Below, one piece after another: positions 61,905 to 64,000 of a DNA stretch of 64,000 nucleotides. The notes beneath the pieces are model-generated. The model made no database searches. It saw only the letters and a list, made by a program, of their open reading frames with translations, and was not told the origin of the DNA. Position numbers and translations under genes: made by a program. Positions within the stretch are counted from its first letter, which is position 1. The number at the start of each line of letters is the position of its first letter. The stretch is from Gammaproteobacteria bacterium (GTDB lineage: Bacteria; Pseudomonadota; Gammaproteobacteria; DSM-16500), in the NCBI GenBank assembly GCA_031291255.1, contig JARLJN010000074.1, forward strand, positions 1 to 64,000. Reading direction: 5' to 3'.

Positions 61905-61964
61905 GCTATTTTTCGTAGGGGGATTAGGCTCGGATAGGTGGTAATTCCCCCCGCGAAAAATAGC
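61905..61964. repeat. Extragenic palindrome in divergent region
   Basis: GCTATTTTTCG...GGGGGATTA (from 61905) and TAATTCCCCCCGCGAAAAATAGC (to 61964) are near-perfect inverted copies. It lies 45 nt from the start of the 959-residue protein gene, in the region shared with the next, divergent gene. Related in its GGATTA core to the other palindromes, but the arms differ. Confidence 0.6.
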
Positions 61965-62146
61965 CAGAACATCGAGTTTTATCAGATTATTAAGTGTGTT
62001 GAATTCTATTGTGATCTGCTGAACTTATCAAGTTTGATTTGCCCCACAATAAAATGAAATTAATCGATAAATTTACATTGGACTTACTAATGCATTATAA
62101 AGTATAGTTTCCATCGTTTAACTAAGTCTTAAATTAGATCAATGGA

Positions 62147-63883
62147 ATGACAATGACTCTAGAACACACCATAGAAAATTCAAAAATTAATCTTACAGCG
62201 CCTACCCTAGCAAAAAGTGAAAGTAAATTGAATTTCTGGATTTTTTTTGTTTTTATTGCGTTAGGTGAATTTTTCTGTTTTAGATATGCCTTTATTCATA
62301 CTGTACAAAATACTTATCCGGCCGCATTTGACCAAACAAGCTACTTGTCATTCTTTTATGTTGTTTATGAAAATGTAAAACAGCAAGGATTTATTTCAGG
62401 AATCTTAAATTCACCACCATTAGCCACTGGAATTTTTTTTCCTATTCAAGCAATTCTGTACTTTAGTGTATTTGGTGCGTCACGCTTTAGCGCCATGCTT
62501 ATCAATTTCACCTACTTTATGATTTTGCAACTTTGCTGCATAAAGTTAATCAGCACCCTATCCAACAAAAAATATTTTGCATATCTTTTCCTTGCCATTC
62601 TTTTTCTAATGAATGTCCCTTCCTTCCGCGTGGGAGGAATATTAGATATGCGTATGGACTTTATTGCATTTTGTGTTTATGGAATTTTTTTATGCTCCGT
62701 CATAAAATCGAGTTATTTTCTTAATCGAAAATGGACCTTTATTACTGTCCTGGCAGCTGGCCTTTTGATTTTATTGCGCACCCTCACACTTGTATACGTA
62801 GTCGGGCTCAGCGTCAGTTTATTTGCTTATTTATTAATAAAAAAATGGAGCTTGCAACGTAATAAACAAAGCTGCCAACAAATCAATAATCGTTTAGTAA
62901 ATCTTATTATTTTTTGCTTTTTCATAGGGTTGATCACATTACCTTTCATATGGCTTAATCGTGTAACGCTTTATAACTATTATGTCATAGGTCATATATT
63001 AGGAAGTGAAAAATACATACGTGCTGCCCAGGAAGGAATAACTAACATGCTTTCTGCCTGCTGGTTTTACCCACGTATGCTATTATTCAAGCAGATAGGA
63101 ATTTCTGTCTTATCTATTTGCTTATTCTTTTCTGTTATTTACTCCTATTTTTATATCACTACTCGCAAAATAAATTTATCTGACAGTGAAGACTATGCAA
63201 AATGGGGGATAGGATTTTTTTATATTTTATTCTCAATTCTTATCCCTCTCGCTGCTCTAACATCTGATATTAACAAATCGCCAGTAGTTGCCAGCATTAT
63301 GGTAATCCCATTTATTTGGTTGGTTTTTTGGTATTGGTTATATGTAGATTCAAAATTACAATTGTCAAAACAAATTATACGAATACTCAATGTGTCAGCA
63401 ATTATTCTATTAGCCCTTGGAATAATCAATCAAGTTAATCAATATCATCATGGACTGAGCAAAAATCAAAAGAAAGATCTAGCTGTTATTTCAACTATGT
63501 ATCTAGACATAGGAAATTATGTCGTTTCTAAGCAATGGGAGAATACTCCTATTGCATTTGATCAAATACGTGATTACTTAACATCAAATGGTATCGTAAT
63601 AATATATTATGAAACAAATGGCAAACTACTTAATATAAATACTGAAAAATTAGGTGGAAGTATTTTTGCAATTGATAAGCAAGGTGCTATCAATAGTTTA
63701 AATAATTCAAAAGTGTTAGTTGTAAATTTGAATGGATACCCAGATAAATCTTTTTTTCCTTTTGATCAGTCCATAGAATCGTTAAGGCCTACCATTCTTC
63801 AATATGCGAATCAACACTTTAACAAGTTAGGGGATTATCCATTTATGGATTCTGTTTATAGGGTTTATGTAAAAGCTAACTAA
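62147..63883 (+). CDS. GT-C-like polytopic membrane protein
   Basis: 578 residues: a hydrophilic N-terminus of 27 residues, about 11 membrane helices up to 430, and a soluble end of about 130 residues. The first outer loop has YPAAFDQTSYLSFF with an Asp-Gln pair and a GT39-like plan. FPIQAILYFSVFGASRF and GGILDMRMDF follow. It resembles PMT/ArnT-like proteins only in topology. It probably uses a polyprenyl-phosphate sugar; substrate unknown. The probable pseB starts 81 nt downstream. Confidence 0.62.
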   Translation: MTMTLEHTIENSKINLTAPTLAKSESKLNFWIFFVFIALGEFFCFRYAFIHTVQNTYPAAFDQTSYLSFFYVVYENVKQQGFISGILNSPPLATGIFFPIQAILYFSVFGASRFSAMLINFTYFMILQLCCIKLISTLSNKKYFAYLFLAILFLMNVPSFRVGGILDMRMDFIAFCVYGIFLCSVIKSSYFLNRKWTFITVLAAGLLILLRTLTLVYVVGLSVSLFAYLLIKKWSLQRNKQSCQQINNRLVNLIIFCFFIGLITLPFIWLNRVTLYNYYVIGHILGSEKYIRAAQEGITNMLSACWFYPRMLLFKQIGISVLSICLFFSVIYSYFYITTRKINLSDSEDYAKWGIGFFYILFSILIPLAALTSDINKSPVVASIMVIPFIWLVFWYWLYVDSKLQLSKQIIRILNVSAIILLALGIINQVNQYHHGLSKNQKKDLAVISTMYLDIGNYVVSKQWENTPIAFDQIRDYLTSNGIVIIYYETNGKLLNINTEKLGGSIFAIDKQGAINSLNNSKVLVVNLNGYPDKSFFPFDQSIESLRPTILQYANQHFNKLGDYPFMDSVYRVYVKAN

Positions 63884-63964
63884 CGATTTTATTTTCGTAG
63901 CAATTTTACATTTGCTCAATATAATAGATTCATTTTACCAGCATCATCAAAAGGGAGCTTCAAA

Positions 63965-64000
63965 GTGTTTAACAACAAAACTATTCTAATAACAGGCGGC
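63965..64000 (+). CDS. pseB: Start of UDP-GlcNAc 4,6-dehydratase (inverting), partial
   Basis: The first 12 codons, FNNKTILITGG after a GTG start, are the N-terminal Rossmann strand typical of PseB/FlaA1. AAGGGAG lies 7 nt upstream. PseB makes the substrate of PseC, whose gene is at 26.7 kb. The gene runs off the window. Identity rests on 12 residues and context. Confidence 0.6.
   Translation, partial: MFNNKTILITGG

Noticed and set aside
1..64000. tRNA, rRNA, CRISPR arrays, insertion-sequence transposases, toxin-antitoxin or defence genes
   Set aside because: None was seen. Short palindromes are present, but there is no regular spaced repeat and no transposase motif.

Overview
The window is almost entirely one large surface-polysaccharide (O-antigen/capsule-type) biosynthesis locus: about 56 coding genes, no core housekeeping genes, no tRNA, rRNA or CRISPR. 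The DNA is AT-rich. Gene content (GDP-mannose, GDP-L-fucose, heptose-type and pseudaminic-acid-type enzymes, a Wzm/Wzt exporter, many methyltransferases) suggests a Gram-negative gammaproteobacterium. The mix of SIS isomerases, epimerases, methyltransferases and an ABC exporter recalls Coxiella/Legionellales LPS loci, but that placement is an inference from memory.

Layout. (1) 222-7301: initiating sugar-1-phosphate transferase (WcaJ/WbaP type), GT4, ManC, a 5' remnant of a second wzm, two methyltransferases, a GT2. (2) 7353-18887, minus strand: a sugar-precursor operon with a split transketolase, an APH-like kinase, HAD, SIS isomerase, three SDRs, two methyltransferases, a nucleotidyltransferase-PfkB fusion in reversed HldE order, a LIC12192-like 'sporadic carbohydrate cluster' protein and a 2OG-Fe(II) oxygenase. 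(3) 19316-24080, plus strand: Wzm, Wzt, then SIS-HAD-transaldolase and Gmd. (4) 24198-30547: GT2, second ManC, PseC, PseH, PseG on the minus strand, interrupted by an FkbM methyltransferase on the plus strand. (5) 30724-38771: FkbM methyltransferases, GT2s and a GT-C-like membrane protein. (6) 39096-44532: two divergent O-acylation modules (MBOAT plus SGNH transferase); one MBOAT carries the C-terminal acyl-shuttle motif itself, the other appears to use a separate 41-residue DltX-like membrane microprotein. (7) 44569-51365: GHMP kinase, Gfo/Idh oxidoreductase, SDRs, a UDP-glucose-dehydrogenase-family protein without the catalytic cysteine, a methyltransferase and a polyprenyl-phosphate glycosyltransferase. 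(8) 51494-63883: four more GT-C-like membrane proteins, a methyltransferase-GT2 fusion and GDP-L-fucose synthase. The window ends in the first 12 codons of a probable pseB.

How it may work together. Cytoplasmic enzymes make GDP-mannose, GDP-fucose, a heptose- or octose-type sugar, a transketolase-dependent sugar and part of the pseudaminic-acid pathway. GT2/GT4 enzymes would assemble a lipid-linked chain that Wzm-Wzt exports. In the periplasm, GT-C enzymes fed by polyprenyl-phosphate sugars and the two MBOAT/SGNH modules would decorate it. The most novel proposal is a lincosamide-like octose (or branched/oxidised heptose) route: transaldolase + SIS + HAD + GHMP kinase + cysteine-less C6 dehydrogenase + Gfo/Idh + SDRs. 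The side-by-side fused and microprotein acyl-shuttle systems are the best sequence-supported finding.

Limits: all functions are judged by eye from motifs and recalled families; no alignment or database search was run.
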